Source of the DNA: RGIG3701 sp031553595
GTDB lineage: Bacteria; Planctomycetota; Planctomycetia; Pirellulales; Thermoguttaceae
NCBI GenBank assembly: GCA_031553595.1
Contig: JAVBLI010000020.1
Coordinates: 62,001 to 126,000 of the forward strand
Reading direction: 5' to 3'
DNA length: 64,000 nucleotides
Shown here: positions 55,420-64,000 of the stretch, piece by piece
Numbering within the stretch: the stretch's first letter is position 1
Layout: each line of letters opens with the position of its first letter
Notes under the pieces: generated by a model
What the model was told of the DNA's origin: nothing
Databases searched by the model: none
The model's input: only the letters and a program-made list of their open reading frames with translations
Translations under genes and position numbers: made by a program

Positions 55420-58155
55420 ATGCGGGGCACTTTACCGTCACGTTTCCTGAAAAAATGCGGCTGGGGGATCACCCTCTTTTCTTTTGTGTGCATGGCAAGC
55501 ATGGGTTTAAGCGCGGATTCGGATAAAATGGCTAAAAAAGCGGAAGTGGCGAAGGTGAAAACGGAAACCCCGGCGGAAGCCATCATTCCCCAGGAGATCA
55601 CCTCGCGGGCGGCGTATCCGGGTAACATTACCATCGCGCAACTAAAGAACGGCCTGACGATCATCGTCCAGGAGGACCACGCGGCGCCGGTGGCCACGGT
55701 GCGGTGTGCGGTGAAGAACACGGGCAGCATGCACGAGGGAAAGTACATGGGGGCGGGCCTGAGTCACGTCCTGGAGCACGTCGTCGCGGGCGGCTCGACC
55801 ACGAAACGCACGGAGGACGAAATCCGCCAGCTGGTCGACATTTTCGGCGGCGTCACGAACGCGTACACGTCCATTAACGTCACCAGTTATTTCATCGACT
55901 GCCCGGCCAAGCACACCGAAATGTGCATCGAGCTGATCGCCGATTCCATGCAGCACATCACGTTCCAGCAGGAGGAATTTGACCGCGAGCTGAGCGTCAT
56001 TCAGCAGGAGCTGGCGGACGGCGAGGTGAATCGCCGGCGGGTGATGTGGAAAATGGCCTCTGAGACGGTTTATCTGGAAAGCCCGGCCCGGGTGCCCATT
56101 ATCGGGTACCTGGACGTCCTGAAACAGGTCACGCGCGAGCAGATCATGGAGTTTTACCATGAAAAATACGTCCCGAATAACATGATTTTCGCGGTCGTTG
56201 GGGATGTGGACACGGAAAAGGTGCTCGCGCAGGTGGCGCGGGAGTTTGCTGGTACGTCGCGTGGTTTTGAGTATGACGGCGTGCTGGCCGAGGAGCCGCA
56301 GCAGGTTTCGCCGCGTTTCGCCCTGCGCGAAATGGACGGCCCGACCGTCGACATAACCCTGGCCTGGCCCACCGTCCGTCTCCAGGACGAGGATATGTAC
56401 GCCCTGGACGTGCTCTCTTATATTCTCGCGGCCGGCGACAGTTCGCGCATGGTGCGGGATATGCAGTATGAAAAGCAGCTCGTACTCTCCGTGGGCACCG
56501 GAAGTTATACGCCGGATTACGACCGCGGTTATTTTGCCGTGCGGCTGTCCGTCATGCCGGAAAAAGCCGGCGCGGCCATCGCGCGCTCCCTGGAGCATGT
56601 GCAGGCCGTCAAGGATGTGCCCGTGACGGAAAAAGAGCTGCAAAAGGCGAAGAAAATGAAGGCTTCCGAGCTGGTTTTCGGGCGACAGACCGTTCAGCAG
56701 GCCGCGGAAGACCTCATCCAGAGTTACATGAGCACTGGCACGCCTCTTTTCGACGATCATTATGTCGAAAAAATCCAGAACGTCACGGCGGAGCAGGTTC
56801 AGATGGCCGCGCAAAAATATTTTGATCCCGGCAAGCTTTCCACCATCAAAATCGTCCCGAAAGGTTATAAAGACCCTGGCGAGCAGGTGGCCAAGGCGCT
56901 GGACGCCGTTTCGGATGTGAAGCTCACGACGCTTGAAAACGGTGTGAAAGTGCTCACGCGGCGGATGCCGCAGCAGCCGCTGGTGGAGGTGAAGGTGTTC
57001 ATGCTTGGCGGAAACCTGGCGGACACGCGGGAAACGGCCGGCCGCAGCGCCCTCTTGTGCGCGATGCTGGATAAAGGCACGGATAAGATGACGGCCGAGC
57101 AAATTGCGGAGTATTTCGACTCGATCGGCGGCAGCATTTCCTTCTCCGCGGGCCGGAACACCATCAACGGAAGCGTTTCCGTCCTGCGTGAGGATTTCGC
57201 GCAAGCCACGACGGTGCTCTCCGGGTGTATGCTCGCGCCGACGTTCCCGGAAGATAAATTTCAGCAGATGAAAACGCTGATGCTGGGGGCCATCGAGCGC
57301 CGCGCGACGGAACCGCAGGCGGAAATGATGGAAGTTTTCGCGGATGCGTTACCCGCCACGACGCCATATAACGTGATTTCCGGCGGTAAGAAAGAAACCG
57401 TGGAACCGCTGAAACCCTCCGATCTGGCGGCGTTCTATAAAGAATTGTTGGTCGGCGATAACGTCATCGTGGCAATTTTCGGCGACATTCGTCAGGAAGA
57501 GGCCGTCGAGCTGGCACGGGCCCGTTTCTCCGCCATTCCGAAGCGTGAAGCCGACACGAAGACGATCCGTTTTCAGCGGGACAACCAACTCGCGAAGAAT
57601 ATCTCCAAGTTTAAACATACGCAGAAAGAAGCCGGCATGGTGCTGCAGGCGTACGCCATCCCGAGCATTTTCGATAAAGAGGATTTCGCGGCCCTGGACG
57701 TCCTGTGCTCCGTCATGGCTGGATACCGTTACGGCGGCGGGAGCTGGCTCTTCAAAGAACTCCGCGGCGAGGGCCTGGTGTACGGCGTTCATGGAACCCT
57801 GCTGACCGGCCCGGCTCCCGGATACCTGGTCTTCATCGCGCAGACGGGGCCGGATAAAGTGGGAGAAGTCGCGAAACGCTTTCAGCAGAACATCGCGCGA
57901 GCGGTTAAAGGCGAGATCACCGAGGAAGAATTCAACATCGCGCAGCAGATGATGATTTCCGCCAACGCGCAGGAAAACACTACCGCCGGCGAGCAGGCCA
58001 CGCTGGCAGCCCTCAACGAACTGTACGGCCTGGGCTACGATTACGACAAAACCTTCGCCCAACGCGTGCAGAACGTCACGCTGAAAGACGTAAAAGCCGC
58101 CGCGAAAAAGTACTTCACCCATTACGTGGAGGTGATCACTTCCAATCAGGAATAA
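55420..58155 (+). CDS. M16 family metallopeptidase (pitrilysin-like)
   Basis: A 911-residue protein: a signal peptide (about 1-30), then two M16 halves. The first has the inverted zinc motif HVLEH (116-120) with the downstream Glu; the second half (from about 490, LENGVKVLTRRMPQQPL) lacks it, as usual. The family degrades short peptides; a secreted form would act in the periplasm. The ATG at 55420 has AAAGGATG six bases upstream; a frame to 55327 would start in the promoter. It ends 120 bases before cysK, in a gap with a P2 half copy. Confidence 0.93.
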   Translation: MRGTLPSRFLKKCGWGITLFSFVCMASMGLSADSDKMAKKAEVAKVKTETPAEAIIPQEITSRAAYPGNITIAQLKNGLTIIVQEDHAAPVATVRCAVKNTGSMHEGKYMGAGLSHVLEHVVAGGSTTKRTEDEIRQLVDIFGGVTNAYTSINVTSYFIDCPAKHTEMCIELIADSMQHITFQQEEFDRELSVIQQELADGEVNRRRVMWKMASETVYLESPARVPIIGYLDVLKQVTREQIMEFYHEKYVPNNMIFAVVGDVDTEKVLAQVAREFAGTSRGFEYDGVLAEEPQQVSPRFALREMDGPTVDITLAWPTVRLQDEDMYALDVLSYILAAGDSSRMVRDMQYEKQLVLSVGTGSYTPDYDRGYFAVRLSVMPEKAGAAIARSLEHVQAVKDVPVTEKELQKAKKMKASELVFGRQTVQQAAEDLIQSYMSTGTPLFDDHYVEKIQNVTAEQVQMAAQKYFDPGKLSTIKIVPKGYKDPGEQVAKALDAVSDVKLTTLENGVKVLTRRMPQQPLVEVKVFMLGGNLADTRETAGRSALLCAMLDKGTDKMTAEQIAEYFDSIGGSISFSAGRNTINGSVSVLREDFAQATTVLSGCMLAPTFPEDKFQQMKTLMLGAIERRATEPQAEMMEVFADALPATTPYNVISGGKKETVEPLKPSDLAAFYKELLVGDNVIVAIFGDIRQEEAVELARARFSAIPKREADTKTIRFQRDNQLAKNISKFKHTQKEAGMVLQAYAIPSIFDKEDFAALDVLCSVMAGYRYGGGSWLFKELRGEGLVYGVHGTLLTGPAPGYLVFIAQTGPDKVGEVAKRFQQNIARAVKGEITEEEFNIAQQMMISANAQENTTAGEQATLAALNELYGLGYDYDKTFAQRVQNVTLKDVKAAAKKYFTHYVEVITSNQE

Positions 58156-58184
58156 TTCTCCTTCTGTTCGCCATGTGAATCCAC

Positions 58185-58242
58185 GTTTTAACAAGCCGCG
58201 ATCCGGCCCGCAAGTTGCGCTGCGCTCCACATGTGGCTCATT
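58185..58242. repeat. Half copy of inverted repeat P2
   Basis: ATCCGGCCCGCAAGTTGCGC..CACATGTGGCTCATT matches the right arm of the P2 copy at 35541-35712, preceded by GTTTTAACAAGCC, like its core end. The left arm is missing. Confidence 0.8.
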
Positions 58243-58245
58243 CAC

Positions 58246-58272
58246 TATCCCCTAACCCCCACCCCTAACCTC
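58246..58272. repeat. C-rich heptamer array before cysK
   Basis: CCCCTAA-CCCCCAC-CCCTAAC with 7-base period, ending six bases before the ATG; no Shine-Dalgarno site lies between. Confidence 0.65.
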
Positions 58273-58277
58273 TATTT

Positions 58278-59300
58278 ATGGACATACTAAAGCGTCTGGA
58301 GAGCGTCACGAGCCTCATCGGCAACACGCCGCTGCTGAAAATCGATTTTACGTGGAAAGGCCGGCCACGGTGTATTTTCGCGAAGGCGGAGTACCTGAAC
58401 CTCACGGGCAGCATCAAGGATCGCATGGCGTACCACATCCTGCGAAAGGCGTATATCGAGGGACGGCTGAAGCCCGCGGCGCCGATTGCGGAGGCCACCA
58501 GCGGGAACACGGGCATCTCGTTTTCCGCCCTGGGTCGGCTCATGGGCCACCCGGTGACGATTTTCATGCCCGACTGGATGAGCGCGGAGCGGAAGAACCT
58601 CATGCGCAGTTACGGCGCGGAGATCCGCCTGGTTTCGCACGAAGAGGGCGGCTTTCTCGGCTCGATTGCCATGGCGGAAAAGATGGCTGTGGACGAAACG
58701 GACGTCTTTCTCCCCCGGCAATTCGATAACGATGATAACTGCGAGGCGCACCTGCTGACGACCGGGCCGGAAATCGTTGCGCAACTGATGAAAATCCAGC
58801 GTCGGCCCGACGCTTTCATCGCGGGCGTGGGCACGGGCGGCACGGTCATGGGCGTGGGGCGCTACATCCGCCAGTTTTTCCCCGACGCGAAAATCCATCC
58901 GCTGGAGCCGTCCAATTCGCCCACGCTCTCCACGGGCTACAAAATCGGCTTCCACCGCATTCAGGGTATTTCCGACGAATTTATCCCCGCGATCCTGAAG
59001 CTGAATCAGCTTGACGACGTGGTGGAGGTGGACGACGGCGACGCGATTCTCATGGCGCAAAAGCTGTCGCGCGACCTGGGGCTGGGCGTGGGCATCTCGG
59101 CCGGCGGAAATTTTCTTGGCGCTTTGAAGCTGCTCTGTGCCATGCCCGACGAAATGGCGGAGAAAGCGACCGTCGTGACCGTATTTGTTGACGACAACAA
59201 GAAATACCTCAGCACGGATTATACGAAAGAAGAACCGCGAAAAGAAGCATTCCTCGCGCCGGAAATCGAGCTGCTGCAAGTCGCGGCCCTCAGCGGGTGA
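58278..59300 (+). CDS. cysK: Cysteine synthase (PLP-dependent)
   Basis: A 340-residue fold-type II PLP enzyme that makes cysteine from O-acetylserine and sulfide. The PLP lysine is K47 (NLTGSIKDRM), with TSGNTGIS and GVGTGGTVMG as substrate and phosphate loops. The length is slightly above the usual 310. Cystathionine beta-synthase activity is an alternative, though no regulatory domain is present. No Shine-Dalgarno site; a C-rich heptamer array precedes. P1 palindrome copy 3 follows 23 bases after the stop. Confidence 0.95.
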   Translation: MDILKRLESVTSLIGNTPLLKIDFTWKGRPRCIFAKAEYLNLTGSIKDRMAYHILRKAYIEGRLKPAAPIAEATSGNTGISFSALGRLMGHPVTIFMPDWMSAERKNLMRSYGAEIRLVSHEEGGFLGSIAMAEKMAVDETDVFLPRQFDNDDNCEAHLLTTGPEIVAQLMKIQRRPDAFIAGVGTGGTVMGVGRYIRQFFPDAKIHPLEPSNSPTLSTGYKIGFHRIQGISDEFIPAILKLNQLDDVVEVDDGDAILMAQKLSRDLGLGVGISAGGNFLGALKLLCAMPDEMAEKATVVTVFVDDNKKYLSTDYTKEEPRKEAFLAPEIELLQVAALSG

Positions 59301-59322
59301 GCAAAATACAGCTGAGCATTTA

Positions 59323-59409
59323 AAACAACAGCCGGGAATGGAACGACCGGATAGAAATGGGGAGTACGTCTCCACTTCTATCCGGTCGTTCCATTCCTGG
59401 TTGCTGTTC
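59323..59409. repeat. Long palindromic repeat, family P1, copy 3
   Basis: Arms AACAACAGCC(GGG) / (CTGG)TTGCTGTT enclose a perfect 22-bp stem GGAATGGAACGACCGGATAG..CTATCCGGTCGTTCCATTCC. It lies between cysK and the convergent PEP-CTERM gene, and is related to copies at 3934 and 6402. Confidence 0.9.
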
Positions 59410-61428
59410 TTACCGCTTCGCATTCTGGCGACGCAAAACTGCCCATCCGAGCACGCCCAGCATCAGCATCAGCCACGTGGCCGGCTCGGGCACATTGGCC
59501 GCTCCCAGCGTAACAAAGCCGCCGCTGGTCAGGATATTCTCACCATCCAAAACCATCCACCCAGGAGACGCGATCACCACATCGGCGAAACTGCTGTTGG
59601 TGGAAATAAGCATCGCCACCAGGTCGTCGTTGAGCACTTGCCTTCTCCCTGCCGCGCCTTCACCGATAAACTCCAACTCAAGAATAACGTTGTCCCCCAG
59701 TGTCAGTGAACCGCCGGCGGCGATATCAAAAAGGATCTTGTCAAACGCTCCGCCGGCCGTGATGTCGATATGCAGCACATTGGCGACGATGTCCTCGACC
59801 GCGAAAATTTCCAGCTCAGACATGTTAATCGTGTCGTTATCACCGCCCTGAGGATTGACAAGATCCCGAACAAAACGCACATAACGGCCGCTGGGCTGAT
59901 CGGAGGAGAAATCCATCGTTTGAGGATACGCGACATTATCTTGAACATAACCATCATAGGTATCATAACGCGACGACTCCCAAACGCCGTCTTTCCGCGG
60001 GCCGCCCGCCGGGGCATTCGTTGTCCCGAATTTCGATTCGTCACTGGCGACCTCAAGGTAATACTTATTCCCGTTTCCTACAATGCGAGGAAGATAGCCG
60101 GACCGATAATAAACATCCGCCTTGGCGATTTCGTAGACATCGCCAAGATCGACTTGCAGCCACTGATAATTGCCGTAAATGCCGTTGTTGGCACCGGTAT
60201 GCGAGGAATCGTCACCGGTGCGGACTCCGTCGAACGCTTTGCTCGCCGGGCGGCTATGATCTGTCGAAGACTGGGACGCCAGACCCATGTACGCGAGATT
60301 GATGTGGCTGACGCCGGGCGTGGGGTTGTCGCCCATGACGTAGGCGGAGTGGATGGTGGTTTGGCCGAGGGCGCCGTCGCCGCCGGGGGAAAGCGAGCCG
60401 CCGTACTGATTGACGGCCACGCGGATGTCCGTGGCGTTAAGCGTGCCGCCGGTGACGGTGAAGGTCGGGGCGAATCCGTTGGCGGAAATCGTCGACGTAT
60501 TTAGCGTGCCGCCGGCCAGGTAGTACGCGCCTTTCGACGCTTGGCCGGCTGCGTTAAAAATGATTCCGCCCGAGGCGTTGATCGTTCCGCCGGTCTGATA
60601 CACGATGCCGTTGGATGCGCCAGCGTGGCCCGTGGAAATGCTTAAGGCTCCGGTGAGGTTGATCTTTGCGTTGCCGGAAAGATTGAGTTTTCCCAGCCCC
60701 CGCTCGCCGAGGTAGATATCGCCGTTGACGTTGATCGTTCCGCCGGAGACGTTCAGGTAGCCCGAGCCGCCGTAGTTGGAGACGTAAAGATTCGTATTGC
60801 CGCCGCTTCCCTGGATGGACAGCGTCCCGCCGGTCATGTTGAAAACAGCCGTGCCAGATTCGCCGATGACCAGATAATCGCGTGTCACCGTCAGGCTGGC
60901 TTTGTCCGCCAACGTGAAATTGGCGGTCGACCCACCAGCTCTGCCAAGCCAAATATGCGAGGCTTCCACGCTCGCAGTGCCGGTAAGCTTGACATTGCCC
61001 ACGGCGTTGCCCGTGGTGCCGACATGCAGCTCGGAACCGAAGAGTATCGTTCCGGTGCTGGCCTGGAGCGTGGCGTTTTGACCGCCGACGGTCGCCATTT
61101 GATATGTTTGAGAAAACGCCAGCGTCCCGGCCCCGGTTTTTGTGAAACCGTAGCCGCCGGTGAACGCGCCGGTGTGGGTGAGTTTGCCAACGGTAATATT
61201 ATAAAGGCCGTCGGCGTTGATATTCACGGTGCCGGAAGCCGTGCGGTCGACGCCGTCGGTGGTGATCTGCCATCCGGGGTTCAGTGTGAATTCATCGCCG
61301 ATGTCGGCATTGATCGTATACGGAGTGCCGGCATCCGGGAGCGTGACACCGTAGAGCGCGCCGCCGGCCAGTGAAATCATGATAAAAGACGCAACAAAAA
61401 AAGAAAGGCGGGTGGTTTTTCCGGTCAT
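59410..61428 (-). CDS. PEP-CTERM surface protein with F5/8 type C-like domain
   Basis: A 672-residue secreted protein. Signal peptide (about 1-25, ending GGALYG). Residues 30-360 are beta-strand repeats (KTGAGTLAFSQTY, LTVTRDYLVIGESGTAVFN) of autotransporter-associated type. Residues about 375-540 resemble an F5/8 type C (discoidin) module, with ASQSSTDHSRPASKAFDG, YQWLQVDLG and RYVRFVRDL. It ends VPEPATWLMLMLGV and a basic tail. The ATG at 61428 is preferred over one at 61446 because AGGGGA lies eight bases upstream. A promoter precedes it. Confidence 0.9.
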   Translation of the reverse strand: MTGKTTRLSFFVASFIMISLAGGALYGVTLPDAGTPYTINADIGDEFTLNPGWQITTDGVDRTASGTVNINADGLYNITVGKLTHTGAFTGGYGFTKTGAGTLAFSQTYQMATVGGQNATLQASTGTILFGSELHVGTTGNAVGNVKLTGTASVEASHIWLGRAGGSTANFTLADKASLTVTRDYLVIGESGTAVFNMTGGTLSIQGSGGNTNLYVSNYGGSGYLNVSGGTINVNGDIYLGERGLGKLNLSGNAKINLTGALSISTGHAGASNGIVYQTGGTINASGGIIFNAAGQASKGAYYLAGGTLNTSTISANGFAPTFTVTGGTLNATDIRVAVNQYGGSLSPGGDGALGQTTIHSAYVMGDNPTPGVSHINLAYMGLASQSSTDHSRPASKAFDGVRTGDDSSHTGANNGIYGNYQWLQVDLGDVYEIAKADVYYRSGYLPRIVGNGNKYYLEVASDESKFGTTNAPAGGPRKDGVWESSRYDTYDGYVQDNVAYPQTMDFSSDQPSGRYVRFVRDLVNPQGGDNDTINMSELEIFAVEDIVANVLHIDITAGGAFDKILFDIAAGGSLTLGDNVILELEFIGEGAAGRRQVLNDDLVAMLISTNSSFADVVIASPGWMVLDGENILTSGGFVTLGAANVPEPATWLMLMLGVLGWAVLRRQNAKR

Positions 61429-61481
61429 CTCAATTCCCCTGATCATTTAACCCAGTGCAATCCAATCATACACTTAAATGC

Positions 61482-61510
61482 ATTATAACCCGGGAAAAAT
61501 GAAATTTCAA
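61482..61510 (-). promoter_or_regulatory. Promoter for the PEP-CTERM/F5-8 gene
   Basis: Minus-strand TTGAAA (61510-61505), 17 bases, TATAAT (61487-61482), start near 61475. Confidence 0.75.
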
Positions 61511-61537
61511 CCTTTTTTTTGCCTTTTGCCAAAAAAA

Positions 61538-62173
61538 TCACTTTTTCACCCAGCCGCGCCGCACGGCCAGTACGGCCGCCTGGGTGCGATTTTCCACGCA
61601 CAGTTTTCGTAAGATATTCTGCACATGTTCTTTGACGGTTTCCAGGCTGATGCCCAGGGCCGTGGCGATTTCTTTGTTGATCATGCCGAAAGTCAGCAGC
61701 CGCAGCACCTCGGCCTCCCGCAGCGTAAGCGGCTCGTCCAGCGCCGATGTATTCATCTGCCCGTCCAACGAAAACTGCATCCACGCTTTACGAATCTTTT
61801 CCTCCCGCCCGTCATACGCTTCCAGCAGCACCTGGGAGGCACGGGTCGCCGAGGCGGATTTCAGAAAAAAATGCGTGGCCCCCGCGATGTTCGCCCGACG
61901 GAGCGTCACCGGATTTTCCGACGCAAACATCGCCACCAGCGGCAAGGACGGCATCCGCGAACGCAACTCGTGGAATGTCTGAAAAAAAGACTCCAGCCGG
62001 TGCGCAGGCTCGCCCAAAAGCACCATGTCCGGCTTCAACGAACGCACCGTTTCACACGCCTTCGGCAAATTTCGAAGGGAACCCAGTACCGAAAACTTTT
62101 TGCCTGCCAGGATCACCTGCAACCCCCGGCAGAAAATGTCCTGCTCGTCCACCAGAAGTAATGAAATGGCCAT
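61538..62173 (-). CDS. LuxR-type regulator with degenerate receiver
   Basis: A 211-residue protein. Residues 1-120 resemble a response-regulator receiver (LLLVDEQDIFCRGLQ), but the phospho-acceptor position is Gly54 (DMVLLGEP), so it cannot be phosphorylated in the usual way. Residues 149-208 are a GerE-type helix-turn-helix (LTLREAEVLRLLTFGMINKE, then TVKEHVQNILRKL). It probably acts as a DNA-binding protein with another signal. GGAAGGAG lies six bases before the ATG. It is upstream of the PEP-CTERM gene on the same strand, which has its own promoter. Confidence 0.9.
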   Translation of the reverse strand: MAISLLLVDEQDIFCRGLQVILAGKKFSVLGSLRNLPKACETVRSLKPDMVLLGEPAHRLESFFQTFHELRSRMPSLPLVAMFASENPVTLRRANIAGATHFFLKSASATRASQVLLEAYDGREEKIRKAWMQFSLDGQMNTSALDEPLTLREAEVLRLLTFGMINKEIATALGISLETVKEHVQNILRKLCVENRTQAAVLAVRRGWVKK

Positions 62174-62188
62174 GCGAGTCTCCTTCCG

Positions 62189-62287
62189 TAAAATGCGAAA
62201 TGCGAAATGCGTAATGCTTAATGTTTATTTTACTTCGATAAACATCAGTCATTATTCATTTCGCATTTCGCATTACGCATTGCAAAT
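62189..62287. repeat. Heptamer-arm element
   Basis: ATGCGAA-ATGCGAA-ATGCGTA-ATGCTTA-ATG arm, a core with a TTTATTTTACTTCGATAAA hairpin, and CATTTCG-CATTTCG-CATTACG-CATT arm. It lies between gap and the LuxR-type gene. Confidence 0.85.
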
Positions 62288-63306
62288 TAGCCGAGCTTCG
62301 CGATCTTCTCGATCAGGTCGCACGTGCGGTTGCTGTAACCCCATTCGTTGTCGTACCATGACAGAACCTTGAGCATCGTGTCCTGCATGACCGTCGTCCA
62401 GTCGGAGGTGAAGATGCTGCTGTGGGGGTCGCCGATGATGTCCGTCAGGACGATCGGGTCGTCGGTGTAAGCCAGGATGCCTTTGAGGCTGCCTTCGGCG
62501 GCTTCTTTGACGGCGGCGTTGACCGCTTCCTTCGTGACCGGTTTTTCGGTCTCGACGGTCAGATCGACGATGCTGCCCGTGCCCGTCGGGACGCGGAGAG
62601 AATAGCCCGTCAGCTTGCCGTTGAGTTCCGGGATGACCTGGACCACGGCCACGGCGGCGCCGGTGGTCGTCGGGATGATGTTCAGGGCCGCGGCGCGACC
62701 GCGATACAGGTTTTTGTAGGGGATGTCCAGAACGACCTGGTCGTTCGTGTAGCTGTGCACCGTCGTCATCAGACCGCGGACGATGCCGAATTTCTCGTGG
62801 ATGACCTTGGCCAGCGGGGCCAGGCAGTTCGTCGTGCAGCTCGCGTTGGAGACCATCTTGTCGGCCGCCGTCAGTTTGCTGTCGTTGACGCCCATGACGC
62901 ACATCACCGCCGCACCCTTCGTCGGGGCGCTGATGACCACTTTCTTCGCACCGGCATCCAGATGGCTGTCGTAACCGGCGGCCGTGTCCGTCTTCTGGGA
63001 GGTGAACCGGCCGGTGGATTCCAGCACGATATCCACATTCTTGGCGCCCCACGGCAGCTTCGCCGGGTCTTTTTCCGCGACGATCTCGATCCGCTTGCCG
63101 TTGACGATCAGCGCGGTCTCGTCGAAGTCCACCGTGCCCTGGAAGCGGCGGTGAACGCTGTCGTACTTCAGAAGCATCGCCAGCGTTTTGGTGTCCGTCA
63201 GGTCGTTGATCGCGACGACATCAAACTTGTCAGGCTGCGCAGCCATAATACGGAATACGAGGCGGCCGATACGTCCGAAACCATTAATACCAACTCGAAT
63301 AGCCAT
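62287..63306 (-). CDS. gap: Glyceraldehyde-3-phosphate dehydrogenase
   Basis: A 339-residue type I phosphorylating GAPDH with the NAD-binding NGFGRIGRL, the catalytic ASCTTNCLAP and the late SWYDNEWGYSNR. It is central to glycolysis and gluconeogenesis. AAGGAG lies eight bases before the ATG. A promoter lies about 145 bases upstream. The stop lies at the edge of a heptamer element. Confidence 0.97.
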   Translation of the reverse strand: MAIRVGINGFGRIGRLVFRIMAAQPDKFDVVAINDLTDTKTLAMLLKYDSVHRRFQGTVDFDETALIVNGKRIEIVAEKDPAKLPWGAKNVDIVLESTGRFTSQKTDTAAGYDSHLDAGAKKVVISAPTKGAAVMCVMGVNDSKLTAADKMVSNASCTTNCLAPLAKVIHEKFGIVRGLMTTVHSYTNDQVVLDIPYKNLYRGRAAALNIIPTTTGAAVAVVQVIPELNGKLTGYSLRVPTGTGSIVDLTVETEKPVTKEAVNAAVKEAAEGSLKGILAYTDDPIVLTDIIGDPHSSIFTSDWTTVMQDTMLKVLSWYDNEWGYSNRTCDLIEKIAKLG

Positions 63307-63450
63307 CAGAAGTCTCCTTAAGGAAAAGGGAAAAACTAAAACGGGAACTCATAAAAACCAACTTTTCCGGAAAGCCCCGAAAAGACGGAAAGCCATGAGG
63401 GACGAAACATCTGCCCCATGCGGGGCCACGCAGCGTCCTAAAACTCTTTT

Positions 63451-63478
63451 ATTATAGCCCCGCCAGAACCGGCCGCAA
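63451..63478 (-). promoter_or_regulatory. gap promoter
   Basis: Minus-strand TTGCGG (63478-63473), 16 bases, TATAAT (63456-63451), start near 63444, giving a leader of about 138 bases. Confidence 0.6.
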
Positions 63479-63547
63479 GTAGGGAGGGACGCCATTCAGA
63501 GAAGATTCCCCGAAAGAAAGATATTTTTTTCTCCATGCCCGGCAGGC

Positions 63548-64000
63548 TCACTGCTGTGCGGCATTCACAAAATTAACCAGACTGCGGAACCCTCCTTCTT
63601 TGCCTCGCCGCAAGAGCGCGAGCAGCTCTCCAGATTCCGCTGAGAGCGCAATAAATTCCGCCTTCCCCACCGCGTCGATGGGGATTTCATCTTCAGGAAG
63701 CGTGACGGGAATGCCGTTTTTCAAGCGTTTTTGGTTTTCTGAATCGTATTTCACCGCCGGCCAGCCGGGCACCGCGTCGCGCATGGGCCGCAAGAATTCC
63801 CCGCAGTGCGGGCGCTCGACCGTCGGCGACCAGTCCCGGTGGGCAGCGTATTCCGCATTTTCCGTGGGCTTCGCCTGCCGCATTTTCGCGAATTTTTCGT
63901 ACGTCACCGGAATCCGGATGGCGTCCTCCAGCCTGAACACGCCCACCGCCGTGCGAGTCAGGGCCGTCATGACGGCTTCCGTGCCCAGCCGCCGCGCGAT
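63548..64000 (-). CDS. truB: tRNA pseudouridine synthase B, C-terminal part
   Basis: The frame continues to the window edge; the ATG at 63970 is internal. The visible 150 residues include IARRLGTEAVMTALTRTAVG followed by VFRLEDAI, which matches the end of the TruB catalytic domain, then a PUA-like C-terminal region. TruB makes pseudouridine 55 in the T-loop. The N-terminal part with the catalytic Asp is outside the window. Confidence 0.85.
   Translation of the reverse strand: MARRLGTEAVMTALTRTAVGVFRLEDAIRIPVTYEKFAKMRQAKPTENAEYAAHRDWSPTVERPHCGEFLRPMRDAVPGWPAVKYDSENQKRLKNGIPVTLPEDEIPIDAVGKAEFIALSAESGELLALLRRGKEGGFRSLVNFVNAAQQ

Noticed and set aside
55642..57204. 520-residue minus-strand frame opposite the M16 peptidase
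   Set aside because: Composition is that of an antisense shadow and it has no start site.

Overview
The window is a dense bacterial chromosome segment, GC-rich in its genes and AT-rich between them, from a Gram-negative organism. It carries lipid A kinase LpxK, an HtrA-type periplasmic protease, an Rnf electron-transfer module and four secreted proteins ending in near-identical PEP-CTERM sorting tails. Together with beta-strand-repeat surface proteins, a DUF6807 (PmoA-like) protein, a GldG-type ABC system followed by DUF4340, a stand-alone CoaB and an HTH-receiver hybrid, this points to the PVC superphylum, most likely Planctomycetota, with an anaerobic or facultative lifestyle. The assignment is inferred from gene content, not from a marker gene.

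Layout. 0-7.5 kb: end of a conserved hypothetical, a small secreted protein, a DUF116-polyprenyl synthetase fusion, a PEP-CTERM surface protein bracketed by two copies of a long palindrome, and a YhaM-like exoribonuclease. 7.7-15 kb: thiC, a large membrane-anchored protein, folC and a membrane-anchored coiled-coil protein. 15.4-18.7 kb: rnfG-rnfE-rnfA-rnfB, without rnfC or rnfD. 18.7-27.3 kb: DUF6807 protein, second PEP-CTERM protein, CCA-adding enzyme, secreted proteins, a pilin-like protein and Uup. 27.4-34 kb: small protein, large secreted protein, lpxK, RNase P RNA and a broken PEP-CTERM gene. 34-42 kb: HTH-receiver regulator, then an ABC ATPase / RhuM / GldG-like permease / DUF4340 operon. 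42-49 kb: folK, tRNA-Leu(GAG), coaB, an aminotransferase, an EamA-type transporter, queC-queE, a Nif3-like gene and queD. 49-64 kb: Pro/Thr-rich anchored protein, thiL, HtrA-like protease, M16 peptidase, cysteine synthase, PEP-CTERM protein with an F5/8 type C-like domain, LuxR-type regulator with a degenerate receiver, gap and the 3' end of truB.

Pathways represented are thiamine (thiC, thiL), folate (folK, folC), queuosine precursor (queC, queE, queD), coenzyme A (coaB), cysteine (cysK), glycolysis (gap), RNA maturation (rnpB, cca, truB), ion-motive electron transfer (rnf) and surface display (PEP-CTERM).

The most unusual feature lies between the genes. At least sixteen intergenic spots hold degenerate tandem repeats with a 7-base period, mostly as inverted arms around a core. 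Three share a recognisable 47-base core. Arms often run into coding sequence and supply stop codons, or sit directly before start codons that lack a Shine-Dalgarno site. A related nested element with a 9-base period lies at 52.4-52.8 kb. Two further long-palindrome families are present. Clear sigma70-like promoters (TTGACA / TATAAT, 16-18 spacing) can be read for many genes, and three genes look leaderless.
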